From Mycobacteroides chelonae (GTDB lineage: Bacteria; Actinomycetota; Actinomycetes; Mycobacteriales; Mycobacteriaceae): DNA of 64,000 bases. The position numbers were made by a program, and so were the translations under genes. Shown here in pieces: positions 38,802 to 48,159 of this stretch; position 1 is the first letter of the stretch, and every line of letters begins with the position of its first letter. Below the pieces are notes generated by a model. It was not told the DNA's origin. It made no database searches and worked only from the letters and a program-made list of their open reading frames with translations. The stretch is taken from the NCBI RefSeq assembly GCF_016767715.1, contig NZ_CP050145.1, positions 3,348,001 through 3,412,000 on the forward strand, written 5' to 3'.

Positions 38802-39972
38802 CCCCATCGCACCCCGGATTCCCTGGGACTCACGGGATCCCTACCGCTACTACGAAAACCTGCGGGCCCGCGGCGACGTGGTCTGGGACGACAATGCCGG
38901 AACCTGGGTCGTTCTGGGCTATCACCCGGCCCGCGAGGTTCTGGGTGGCACCGGATGGTCGAGCGACCCCCTCGCCAGCCCGCAGATGCGGGCCTCGGTC
39001 CCCGAGTACCTCGACCTGTCCGACTTCGGCAGAAACATGCTCTTCGTCGACGGACCCGACCACACCGAGCTCAGGGGCGCCGTCCGCGACGTATTCACCC
39101 CGGGTTTCATCGCCGGTCTGCGCGAAGGCGTGCAATCCATCACCGCTCAGGTCGTCGAATATCCGCAAGCTGGAGAAACTTTCGACTTCATGACCGATAT
39201 CGCCCTGCCGTTGCCGATCGCGATCATCGGCGAATGGCTCGGCCTGGACGATGCGGCCTCAGCCGTCCTTCGCCAGGAGTCCCCGATCATCATCCAGATG
39301 CTCGGGGCCTTCGCCGACGTCGAGACTGTCCTCGCCGGCACCTCCGCGGGCGCGACCCTCGCTACCGAACTTCTGCCGCTGGCCGCGGACCGCCGCGTAC
39401 ACCCCGGAGACGACCTTCTCAGCCTGATCGCATCCGATATCAACCTGTCGCTGGAAGACGTGGTCACCATGGCGTTGATGATCGCCATCGCGGGTCATGA
39501 GACGACGGCAAACCTACTGGGCGCGAGCATGCTTCGACTGCTTGCCCCACGCCCCCATGGCCTTCGGCTAGCCGACGAGATCGACCCCGGCGACCCGGCG
39601 GTCGTTACTGAACTGCTCCGGCTCGACGGTCCGGTGCAGGGCACCGCGCGCGTTGCGACCGAGGACCACAATCTGGCCGGGCACATGATCCGGGAGGGCC
39701 AGACGGTGCTCATCGCGATTGCCGCCGCAAACCGCGATCCGCAGGTGTTCGTCGATCCCGCGGAGTTCCGGCTGGGCCGCAAGAGCACCCCACCGCTGGC
39801 CTTCGGATATGGCGCACACCATTGCCTGGGCTCGGCGTTGGCCAAGCTGGAGACCACGGTGGCCATCGGTGAAATCCTGGCGCGCGGGCCCGAGGTGATT
39901 GGCCCCGTCAGCTGGCGGGGCGCCCCCGCCATCCGGGGACCGCGCAGCATCCCCATGCGGTTTCACAGGTAG
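38788..39972 (+). CDS. Cytochrome P450
   Basis: ATG 38788 overlaps the second ABC1 gene by 14 bases, giving 394 residues. P450 signatures are AGHETTAN in the I helix (near 234), ELLRLDG as the ExxR motif, and FGYGAHHCLGSALAK with the haem-ligating Cys near residue 347. It is a soluble class I bacterial P450 needing ferredoxin partners, none of which are adjacent. Translational coupling to the kinases suggests a shared substrate, perhaps a lipid or quinone-like molecule (inference). Confidence 0.95.
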   Translation: MTTANPIAPRIPWDSRDPYRYYENLRARGDVVWDDNAGTWVVLGYHPAREVLGGTGWSSDPLASPQMRASVPEYLDLSDFGRNMLFVDGPDHTELRGAVRDVFTPGFIAGLREGVQSITAQVVEYPQAGETFDFMTDIALPLPIAIIGEWLGLDDAASAVLRQESPIIIQMLGAFADVETVLAGTSAGATLATELLPLAADRRVHPGDDLLSLIASDINLSLEDVVTMALMIAIAGHETTANLLGASMLRLLAPRPHGLRLADEIDPGDPAVVTELLRLDGPVQGTARVATEDHNLAGHMIREGQTVLIAIAAANRDPQVFVDPAEFRLGRKSTPPLAFGYGAHHCLGSALAKLETTVAIGEILARGPEVIGPVSWRGAPAIRGPRSIPMRFHR

Positions 39973-40081
39973 TTTGCGTTCCCGACAGTTCCACGCAGAC
40001 ATTTCATGGGTGTGCGGGCAGGTATGGGCATATTGTGTGGAAATGCTCGTCAAAGCGGTCCGCAGCGGGTTGTAGGCCAGC

Positions 40082-41047
40082 GTGTTGCGACTCATCTTCA
40101 CAGCGAATGACCTTGCTTTGACGAGGTTTCTGCCTATGCCTGCGCCATTGTTGGAGATGAAGTTCGCCACACGAGCACTACGGCAAGGTATTCGCACACC
40201 GTGGGGCGAGCGGTGGCGTTGTCGCGCACTGGCAGCATTTCCCATCGCGGCAGCACCGGGACGTACAGTGGTGAGCCACTTTTCATGGTCACTGTCGCCC
40301 ACCGTGCTGGGCGACAGCTTCGATGAGGGTATGCGGTCCATCGAAAAGCTGAATCGCCAGCAGGCGCTGGCAGAGTTGGCCGTCTTCGAGCGCGGCCCCA
40401 CCGAAGGTGCCGGGGCGCCACCGTATCTCCGGCATGCCATCGCCGGTGATCACGAAGCCACTGTGGCATTGGGGCGCATGACGAAAGGCGCCTACAAAGC
40501 GGTGCTGGAACCGTACTGGCCCGACATCCAGGCGAACCATCAGATTGAACTCGTGCGGCAGGGACGCGTGATGGCGCGCCACGGTGTGCGGGCCGCCCTC
40601 GGCAAGATTGTCCCCGGCGCACGATGGAATGGCGACTGCCTAGAGATCGACAGTCCCCAACGCACCACCATCGCGCTGCGTGGCCGCGGCATCGTGTTGA
40701 CGCCCAGCGTTTTCTGGGCGGGACCACCCCTGGTCGGTGAGCTCGGCGAGCAACCGGTCGTCCTGGCGTACCCCGCCCCCATCGATTTGCCCCTCAGTGT
40801 CGGTGCTGAATCCGACCCACTCGCGGCAATACTCGGATCGACCCGCGCCGCGGTACTGCGCGTGCTGACCGCGGAGCACACCACCGGTGATATCGCCCGC
40901 AACCTCGGGATCAGCCCCGCATCAGCGTCCGAACACACCTCGGCTCTGCGGCAAGCACGCTTGGTGCGCAGCCGCCGTGACGGTAAAGCGGTCATCCACG
41001 ACGCCACCGCCCTGGGCCTTGACCTGATCGATGCAAACCGCCGGTAG
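40082..41047 (+). CDS. ArsR/SmtB-type winged-helix regulator with long N-terminal domain
   Basis: The 321-residue protein (GTG start) has a C-terminal ArsR-like winged helix (TTGDIARNLGISPASASEHTSAL near 265-290) after a long N-terminal domain resembling DUF5937. No cysteine metal site is apparent. It lies 129 bp upstream of an MpaB-like gene on the same strand, with an inverted repeat at 41112-41133 between them that is a likely operator. Confidence 0.85.
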   Translation: MLRLIFTANDLALTRFLPMPAPLLEMKFATRALRQGIRTPWGERWRCRALAAFPIAAAPGRTVVSHFSWSLSPTVLGDSFDEGMRSIEKLNRQQALAELAVFERGPTEGAGAPPYLRHAIAGDHEATVALGRMTKGAYKAVLEPYWPDIQANHQIELVRQGRVMARHGVRAALGKIVPGARWNGDCLEIDSPQRTTIALRGRGIVLTPSVFWAGPPLVGELGEQPVVLAYPAPIDLPLSVGAESDPLAAILGSTRAAVLRVLTAEHTTGDIARNLGISPASASEHTSALRQARLVRSRRDGKAVIHDATALGLDLIDANRR

Positions 41048-41111
41048 CTGGCGTTTCATCGGCAGAGATCACAACACGAGAGCCACTCCGATAACAGATG
41101 TGCGCGCCACT

Positions 41112-41133
41112 GTTGACAACTGACGTTGTTAAC
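41112..41133. promoter_or_regulatory. Inverted repeat between ArsR-type gene and MpaB-like gene
   Basis: GTTGACAAC (41112-41120) and GTTGTTAAC (41125-41133) are 9-bp arms with one mismatch around TGAC. It contains a TTGACA -35-like hexamer, so binding would block transcription of the gene at 41177. Confidence 0.55.
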
Positions 41134-41176
41134 GTCTCCAATGAGGAGGAAGCGAACCGCTCCCTGGGAGGCAACG

Positions 41177-42223
41177 ATGCCAAGCACAGCTGCACACGCC
41201 GCAACATCACGCTCGGCGGGCATGCCGCCACGCGGTGATGCCAAAGCCCGAATCTGGCGCCGCGGAGACGGTGCCACTCCCGCCGGTCAACGCACCGGCC
41301 CCGACGGACACCCGGATTACGGCTACTTCGGCCCCGGCTCAGTGACCTGGAAGGTGTTTCTGCATCCCTCGGTGGCACCGATGATCGTGCTGGTGACCGC
41401 CCTCCTGGAGGGCAGCCATGAGGGGCTGCAGGCCGTCGAGATCAACCACGATCCGGTGTTCACCAAGAGCAAGCGCAATCAGGTCGACTTCGACGACACC
41501 GTCAAGCGCATCCAGCGCACCGCCGGCGTCCCGATACCGATCATCTTCGGCGACACCGCAAGTGCCGACGCGCTCGCCGCGCACCTGCGTCACTATCACC
41601 GCAACATGAAGGGTGTCATTCCCGGCACCGACCGGCCCTACGACGCGCAGGGCCCGGCCCTGGTGCTCTTCGCGCATGTGACGATCATGCATGCGGCGCT
41701 ACGGATCTACGAGAACACTCCCGCGCCGGGGCGTCTTATCCCCCGGCGCCTCCCTAAAGCCGAACGCGACCAATTCTTCTTGGAAGTCAAGACATTCGCC
41801 GAACTCATGGGAGCCGACCCGGACACGGTACCGGTGACCTCCGAGGAGGTGGAGGCCTATTACGACTCGATCGAATCCGAATACCGGATGGTCAAAGGTT
41901 TTGTGCCGGGCGGCATGCGATTCGCTTTGTCGGTGATCAGAAACGCACGAGGCTTCGGCGGACTGACGGCGGCGGCGGTTGCCGCGATCACCCTCGTCAC
42001 CGCCGTGCCGTCTGTTGCCGTGGTGCCGCCAAAGGTGCGGCGCCATTTGGGGATTCCCCGCATCGCCGACCCGGTGCTGGCCCTGCTGCTACGGGTGGCG
42101 CAGCCTGCCTTTGTGCCGTTCACACTCGAGCCGTTGGCTCGCGAGATCTCGAGACTGTTCATCGGTGATGACGGTATTACGTTGGGAGAGAACGCCCGCG
42201 AGCTTATGGAGCAGTCCGCCTAG
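41177..42223 (+). CDS. MpaB-like oxygenase family protein (DUF2236), second
   Basis: GGGAGG lies just upstream of ATG 41177, giving 348 residues. It has the DUF2236 features: DYGYFGPGSVTWKVFLHPS near the start, a Gly/Arg-rich helical core, and conserved His residues in HLRHYHRNMKG and LFAHVTIMHAAL. It is more typical of the family than the copy at 27973. Haem binding and oxygenase activity are known for related Lcp proteins, but the substrate here is unknown. Probably controlled by the upstream ArsR-type regulator. Confidence 0.85.
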   Translation: MPSTAAHAATSRSAGMPPRGDAKARIWRRGDGATPAGQRTGPDGHPDYGYFGPGSVTWKVFLHPSVAPMIVLVTALLEGSHEGLQAVEINHDPVFTKSKRNQVDFDDTVKRIQRTAGVPIPIIFGDTASADALAAHLRHYHRNMKGVIPGTDRPYDAQGPALVLFAHVTIMHAALRIYENTPAPGRLIPRRLPKAERDQFFLEVKTFAELMGADPDTVPVTSEEVEAYYDSIESEYRMVKGFVPGGMRFALSVIRNARGFGGLTAAAVAAITLVTAVPSVAVVPPKVRRHLGIPRIADPVLALLLRVAQPAFVPFTLEPLAREISRLFIGDDGITLGENARELMEQSA

Positions 42224-42227
42224 GCCC

Positions 42228-42659
42228 TCACACCCGGAGCGCGGTGAACGGCGCGATCGGAATCAGCCTGATGACAAACCAGGCCGCGAACACCACCAGG
42301 ATGATGGACGCGACCCATCCACGCAGCCATGGCGGATTCCAATCAGCGGCCCCCCGCCAGCGGCTGCGCGTCCACGCGACAAAACAGACCGCGAGGAACC
42401 CCAAGGCCACCAAGGCAACCGCGTTGTAGCGCAGTGCTGCCAGCACGTCACCGTGCATCAACGAGTAGACCATCCGCAGACCACCGCACGCGGGACAGTC
42501 AAGGCCGGTGAGGGCCTTGAATGGGCACACCGGAAGCACTCCCCCGGGCGTTGTCGGGTCTCCGAGCCAGATCGCCGCACAACCCGCGACAGCCACCGCA
42601 CCCACGGCTACGGGTGCGGCGAGTCGGGAGGCGACGGTGGACGGACGGGAGGTGGTCAT
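42228..42659 (-). CDS. DUF2752 membrane protein
   Basis: The 143-residue protein has about three hydrophobic segments and the family signature CPFKALTGLDCPACGGLR near residue 45, with three Cys residues. DUF2752 proteins are small membrane proteins of unknown function. It converges with the MpaB-like gene (4 bp gap) and lies 26 bp downstream of the nuclease-like gene on the same strand. Confidence 0.88.
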   Translation of the reverse strand: MTTSRPSTVASRLAAPVAVGAVAVAGCAAIWLGDPTTPGGVLPVCPFKALTGLDCPACGGLRMVYSLMHGDVLAALRYNAVALVALGFLAVCFVAWTRSRWRGAADWNPPWLRGWVASIILVVFAAWFVIRLIPIAPFTALRV

Positions 42660-42685
42660 CGATTTCCAGTATCCACCGAGGACGG

Positions 42686-43870
42686 CTAGGGCAGCGAGCT
42701 TTCTCCATCTCCCGACGGCTGTCCCGACAAGGCACCCCCACGTTCATACTCGCGGATTGTCTTCCTGATGTGTTCAGCTGCCACCGTATAGATGTCAACC
42801 ACAGATTTGATATCCCGGCGAATTCCATCTTTGCCGGCCTCAAACGTTGTTACGAACTTGACGCTCTTGCCGTTCAGATGCAACCGAATGATCGGCTTTC
42901 GGTTGTTGTTGTCCAACAGGATCGCAAAGTACGACTTCCCATCTCGATGATGGATGCGCTCTGGGCCTACTTCCGAAACCGCAATTGCACGAACAATGTT
43001 GAATCCTTCCAGCTCTTCGTCCGTGGTCACGATGTCGGGATCGGCGGTGTCAGTAGCTTCGCCGGGAAGCTCTGCGGTGACTGCCTGTCCAACAGCGGCA
43101 TACGCCCGCGTGGGCGGTGAAACGAGTTCAGTCGACCGATTCGGGTCTGGGGCATCATCGCCCAGTGCGGTCTTAAGCCGACTGTTCACCTGATCACCGA
43201 CGTACTGGTTCAGTGCCTTGGCGACCAGCGGGCGAAACTGTTCCAGGATTCGTTGGGTGGTTCGTCCCTCGTATATGCGATTCACGAAGAATCTCACCCA
43301 TTCCTCTGAAGGGTCCTTCACTTCGGCAGCGATGATCCGACGGATACCTCCTATGTACTTCAGTTCTTCGGCGGCGCTGACAACAGAATCGATGTCGAAC
43401 GATTCCTTCGAAAACTTCTGAATCTCGGGGACCAAAGTGCGATCGATGTCAAGCAGGTCGAATATGAGGAATGGCTTCTCGTCCATACGATTCGGAAGGT
43501 CGCCATCGGTGTAGACGTGATATTGCTGACCGTTGGTCAAAATCGCAATCCGAGCAGAGGTCACGGCGAAGTACCGGAACAACTGTGATGCGTAGCGAAG
43601 GTCTAGCGGATCACCAATCTTCTTGCATTCAATGAGAATCTGGACCTGACCGTCTTTGAAGATCGCGTAGTCGACCTTCTCACCCTTCTTCACACCGACA
43701 TCAGCGATGAATTCGGGCACTACCTCCGACGGGTCAAATACGTCGTAACCGAGCACGTTCGATATGAACGGCATGATGAAGGCATTCTTGGTTGCTTCTT
43801 CAGTCTGCACCGAATCTCTGGTATCGCGAATCTTCTTCGCTAAGCCCGCAAGCCCATCTGAAAACGCCAT
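42686..43870 (-). CDS. Stand-alone HsdR-N-like PD-(D/E)XK nuclease-fold protein
   Basis: The 394-residue protein resembles the N-terminal nuclease domain of type I restriction enzyme R subunits: a helical start, EVVPEFIADVG, VDYAIFKDGQ and ILIECKK (near 48-85) supply the acidic and Lys residues of the PD-(D/E)XK site. There is no helicase domain and no hsdM or hsdS nearby. A Pro/Ala/Thr-rich linker precedes a C-terminal domain (about 295-385). Codon use is clearly more AT-rich than neighbouring genes, suggesting transfer. Defence or DNA maintenance is inference. Confidence 0.85.
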   Translation of the reverse strand: MAFSDGLAGLAKKIRDTRDSVQTEEATKNAFIMPFISNVLGYDVFDPSEVVPEFIADVGVKKGEKVDYAIFKDGQVQILIECKKIGDPLDLRYASQLFRYFAVTSARIAILTNGQQYHVYTDGDLPNRMDEKPFLIFDLLDIDRTLVPEIQKFSKESFDIDSVVSAAEELKYIGGIRRIIAAEVKDPSEEWVRFFVNRIYEGRTTQRILEQFRPLVAKALNQYVGDQVNSRLKTALGDDAPDPNRSTELVSPPTRAYAAVGQAVTAELPGEATDTADPDIVTTDEELEGFNIVRAIAVSEVGPERIHHRDGKSYFAILLDNNNRKPIIRLHLNGKSVKFVTTFEAGKDGIRRDIKSVVDIYTVAAEHIRKTIREYERGGALSGQPSGDGESSLP

Positions 43871-44022
43871 AGAATCCGCCCCTCAATCGAAACCCGTGCC
43901 ATACCCCTCAAGGTCGCTGCTGAGCACCCTAAACGAAGTACACGACAGAGCGCCCCCGAATGACCGACAGGTTTGATGGAGGCCGAAATGACTTCGAGAG
44001 TCAACAGACCCCGCACGCAAAA

Positions 44023-44051
44023 GCCCCCGACACTCCGTGGAGTGCGGGGGC
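44023..44051 (-). terminator. ilvBNC terminator
   Basis: A GCCCCCG / CGGGGGC outer stem with a CACTCC / GGAGTG inner stem (one unpaired A) lies 22 bp after the ilvC stop. The minus strand continues TTTTGCG, so it acts as an intrinsic terminator for the ilv operon. Confidence 0.85.
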
Positions 44052-44073
44052 CTTGCGTTCAGATAAACAGAGA

Positions 44074-45102
<1,029 letters not shown>

Positions 45103-45121
45103 TTACCTTCTCTTTTAAGTA

Positions 45122-45625
45122 TTACTTGGCGGCGGCGATGGACCGCGGGCCGCGCGACAGCGCGACCACGCCGGATTGCACGATCTCCCGAATACCGTAC
45201 GGGTCGAGCATCCGCAGCAGTGCATCCAGCTTGGACTGGGTGCCCGTCGCCTCGATGGTCACCGACTCCGGCGATACATCCACGACCTTGGCACGGAACA
45301 GGTTCACCACCTCGATGACCTGCGCCCGCACCGTCGCATCGGCGCGCACCTTGACGAGCATCAGCTCGCGGGCCACCGAATTCTCCTCGTCCTGTTCGAC
45401 GATCTTGATCACGTTGATGAGCTTGTTGAGCTGCTTGGTGACCTGTTCGAGCGGAAAATCGTCGACGGTGACGACGATTGTCATGCGCGAAATACCTTTG
45501 AGCTCCGTCGGACCCACCGCCAACGATGCGATGTTGAAGCCACGACGGGAGAACAGTGCGGCGACACGGGCGAGCACACCGGGACGGTCCTCGACCAGAA
45601 CGCTCAGAGTGTGGGTGCTGGTCAT
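45122..45625 (-). CDS. ilvN: Acetolactate synthase small (regulatory) subunit
   Basis: The 167-residue protein begins with an ACT domain ([31 protein letters not shown] region) that binds valine for feedback inhibition of IlvB. Its ATG overlaps the ilvB stop (ATGA), which is the usual coupling for a 1:1 complex. Confidence 0.98.
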   Translation of the reverse strand: MTSTHTLSVLVEDRPGVLARVAALFSRRGFNIASLAVGPTELKGISRMTIVVTVDDFPLEQVTKQLNKLINVIKIVEQDEENSVARELMLVKVRADATVRAQVIEVVNLFRAKVVDVSPESVTIEATGTQSKLDALLRMLDPYGIREIVQSGVVALSRGPRSIAAAK

Positions 45626-47472
45626 CGTGACCCTTCCTGCTCCGCAGTTTCATCATCGTCGAACAGCGGTCGGATGCCCCGCGCCGCCTGGATCTCGTCA
45701 TTGCTGGTGCCCGCCGCGACCATCGGCCACACCTGGGCGTCGGCACCGACGATGAAGTCGATGACCACCGGGCGATCGTTGATGGCCCGTGCCTCTTCGA
45801 TCACCTTGGCGACGTCCTCTTCACGCTCGCAACGCAATCCGACGCAGCCAAGCGCCTCGGCCAGCTTCACGAAATCGGGGATGCGGCGCGAGTGTGTGGC
45901 CAAGTCGGTCTGCGAGTAGCGCTGCTCGTAGAACAGCGTCTGCCACTGACGCACCATGCCCAGGTTGCCGTTGTTGATGAGCGCCACCTTGATGGGCACG
46001 CCCTCGATGGCGCAGGTGGCCAGCTCCTGGTTGGTCATCTGGAAGCAGCCGTCACCGTCGATGGCCCACACCTCGGCCTCGGGCCGCGCCATCTTGGCAC
46101 CCATGGCCGCGGGAACCGCGAAGCCCATGGTGCCCAGGCCACCGGAGTTGAGCCAGGTACGCGGGTTCTCGTACTTCACGAACTGCGCGGCCCACATCTG
46201 GTGCTGCCCAACGCCCGCCACGTAGACCGCGTCGGGTCCGGCGATCTTGCCCAACGTCTCGATGACGAACTCCGGGCCCAGGCTGCCGTCGTGCTGTGCG
46301 TCGTATCCCAGCGGGTAGGTCGCGCGGATACCCGAGAGGTACTCCCACCACTCGGACAGATCGGTGGTCGCACCCGTCGCACGGTCGTTCCGGATGGCTT
46401 CGGTCAGCTCGGCGATGACGTTCTTCACGTCGCCGACGATCGGCACATCCGCATGGCGGTTCTTACCGATCTCGGCGGGGTCGATATCGGCGTGAATCAC
46501 CTTGGCGTCCGGCGCGAACGAGTCCAGCTGCCCGGTGACGCGGTCGTCGAAGCGCGCGCCCAGGGTGATCAGCAGATCGCTGCGCTGCAGTGCTGCCACC
46601 GCGCCGACGGTGCCGTGCATTCCGGGCATACCCATGTGCAGCTCGTGGCTGTCGGGGAATGCACCGCGCGCCATAAGGGTGGTGACGACGGGGATGCCGG
46701 TCAGTTCGGCCAATTCCTTGAGTTCCGGGGATGCGTCCGCGCGGATGACACCGCCACCGACGTACAGCACCGGACGCTTGGCGGCGGCGATGAGCCGAAC
46801 CGCCTCACGGACCTGCTTGCCGTGCGGCTTGGTGACGGGCTTATAGCCGGGCAGGTAGATCTGCGGCGGCCAGCTGAACGTGGTCTGCGCCTGCAGCACG
46901 TCCTTGGGGATATCGACGAGCACCGCACCGGGACGGCCGCTCTGGGCGATGTAGAAAGCCTCGGCGATGACCCGCGGGATGTCCTCGGCGTTGTTCACCA
47001 GGAAGTTGTGCTTGGTGATCGGCATGGTGATGCCGGAGATGTCGGCTTCCTGGAAGGCGTCAGTGCCGATGAGGCCCCGCCCCACCTGCCCGGTGATCGC
47101 GACCACCGGGATGGAATCCATCTGCGCGTCGGCCAACGGGGTGACCAGGTTGGTGGCACCCGGGCCAGAAGTGGCCATCATGACGCCGACCTTGCCGCTG
47201 GCGTGGGCGTACCCGCTGGCGGCGTGCCCGCCACCCTGCTCGTGCCGCACCAGGACATGCCGGACCTTCACCGAGTCGTACAGCGGGTCGTACACGGGCA
47301 GCACCGCACCGCCGGGAATACCGAAGATGACCTCGACACCGAGCTCCTCAAGCGAGCGCACTACCGACTGCGCGCCGGTGACGCGCTGGGGTGCGACGGT
47401 GTTCGCTTCCGGAGCTGCTGCTGGGGCCGGCCCAGAAGCAGAAGCCGGCTTGGGCTTTGCAGGTGCACTCAT
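45622..47472 (-). CDS. ilvB: Acetolactate synthase large subunit
   Basis: The 616-residue thiamine-diphosphate enzyme has an Ala/Pro-rich extension of about 30 residues, the catalytic Glu region [11 protein letters not shown] near 75, and the ThDP-binding [14 protein letters not shown] motif near 480. It makes acetolactate and acetohydroxybutyrate, the first step of valine, leucine and isoleucine synthesis. A leader peptide and terminator lie upstream (47519-47641), indicating attenuation. Confidence 0.98.
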   Translation of the reverse strand: MSAPAKPKPASASGPAPAAAPEANTVAPQRVTGAQSVVRSLEELGVEVIFGIPGGAVLPVYDPLYDSVKVRHVLVRHEQGGGHAASGYAHASGKVGVMMATSGPGATNLVTPLADAQMDSIPVVAITGQVGRGLIGTDAFQEADISGITMPITKHNFLVNNAEDIPRVIAEAFYIAQSGRPGAVLVDIPKDVLQAQTTFSWPPQIYLPGYKPVTKPHGKQVREAVRLIAAAKRPVLYVGGGVIRADASPELKELAELTGIPVVTTLMARGAFPDSHELHMGMPGMHGTVGAVAALQRSDLLITLGARFDDRVTGQLDSFAPDAKVIHADIDPAEIGKNRHADVPIVGDVKNVIAELTEAIRNDRATGATTDLSEWWEYLSGIRATYPLGYDAQHDGSLGPEFVIETLGKIAGPDAVYVAGVGQHQMWAAQFVKYENPRTWLNSGGLGTMGFAVPAAMGAKMARPEAEVWAIDGDGCFQMTNQELATCAIEGVPIKVALINNGNLGMVRQWQTLFYEQRYSQTDLATHSRRIPDFVKLAEALGCVGLRCEREEDVAKVIEEARAINDRPVVIDFIVGADAQVWPMVAAGTSNDEIQAARGIRPLFDDDETAEQEGSR

Positions 47473-47518
47473 GGTGGTCTGTCCTCTTGTTGTGTCCGTG
47501 CTGAAAACCTATGGCAAC

Positions 47519-47554
47519 AAAAAACCCCCGCCAGCGGTCTGCTGTACGAGGGTT
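47519..47554 (-). terminator. ilvBNC attenuator terminator
   Basis: On the minus strand, AACCCTCG-TA-CAGC pairs with GCTG-G-CGGGGGTT around an AGACC loop, followed directly by further T residues (six T in total). It lies after the leader peptide and before ilvB, so it is an attenuator rather than a gene-end terminator. Confidence 0.8.
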
Positions 47555-47590
47555 GCGCGTCGAGTGTGCGCGAGTTGCCTTGGACTCGGG

Positions 47591-47641
47591 CTACGCGTCG
47601 ACGCGCATACCGATTACTACGAGCAAGGCGGGGTTGTTCAC
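47591..47641 (-). CDS. ilvB leader peptide with Leu-Leu-Val-Val-Ile codons
   Basis: GTG 47641 opens a 16-codon frame translating as MNNPALLVVIGMRVDA, ending in TAG. Five consecutive branched-chain codons (TTG CTC GTA GTA ATC) are the control codons expected for a leader that senses charged tRNA-Leu, -Val and -Ile. A promoter TTGACT-N18-TACCGT ends 7 nt upstream, so translation is probably leaderless. A 10-nt stretch at 47607-47598 is exactly complementary to 47563-47554, next to the terminator. Attenuation of ilvBNC by a leader peptide is known in Corynebacterium glutamicum. Confidence 0.75.
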   Translation of the reverse strand: MNNPALLVVIGMRVDA

Positions 47642-47648
47642 ACCGCGT

Positions 47649-47678
47649 ACGGTAGTCGTTTCTGGAGGTCCGAGTCAA
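47649..47678 (-). promoter_or_regulatory. Promoter of ilvBNC leader
   Basis: TTGACT (47678-47673) and TACCGT (47654-47649) are separated by 18 nt. The expected start of transcription coincides with the GTG of the leader peptide at 47641. Confidence 0.7.
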
Positions 47679-47769
47679 ATCCCTGCTAGGGGCGGCTTCG
47701 CCGAGCGTGAAGCCACTGAGTTCCGGGCCGAATTCTCGCCCTGGCCTCACCGTCGGGGACAATGGAGGG

Positions 47770-48159
47770 ATGACCGAGGAGAAGCGCACAGTCATCAGGA
47801 CGTCGCCGATGGCGCATTTCATGTCCGGGTTCCTGGCGCTCGGCATCCTGACGTTCGTCCTGTACCTCCCGGTCCTCGCGCCGCTGCTGCTGATCCCCGC
47901 CGCCATGTCCTATGCCATCTTCCGGTATCGGACCGCAGTCGACACCGAATCAGTGCAGGTACGAACGCTGGCAAGCACCCGGACGCTGCCGTGGACAGAG
48001 GTCAAGGGCCTCGGATTCGACAGGCACGCCTGGGCACGCGCCGAACTCGTCGACGGCACCTCGCTGCGTCTCCCGGCGGTCACCTTCTCGACGCTGCCGA
48101 TCCTGTCGGCGGCCAGCAATGGCCGGGTGCCGAATCCGTACCAAGGGGTTCAGCGCTAG
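47770..48159 (+). CDS. PH-domain membrane protein similar to Cfp6 (Rv3004)
   Basis: The roughly 129-residue protein has two hydrophobic segments (about 22-50 counted from 47770) and a bacterial PH domain ending LRLPAVTFSTLPILSAASNGRVPNPY, which closely resembles the low-molecular-weight antigen Cfp6 of M. tuberculosis. The start is uncertain: ATG 47770 has GGAGGG immediately before it; ATG 47809 corresponds to the known start of Cfp6. Function unknown. Its stop overlaps that of the convergent gene by four bases. Confidence 0.85.
   Translation: MTEEKRTVIRTSPMAHFMSGFLALGILTFVLYLPVLAPLLLIPAAMSYAIFRYRTAVDTESVQVRTLASTRTLPWTEVKGLGFDRHAWARAELVDGTSLRLPAVTFSTLPILSAASNGRVPNPYQGVQR

Noticed and set aside
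45892..47655. 587-codon plus-strand frame opposite ilvB
   Set aside because: High-GC antisense shadow of a certain gene, rich in Arg/His/Gly, with no domain.
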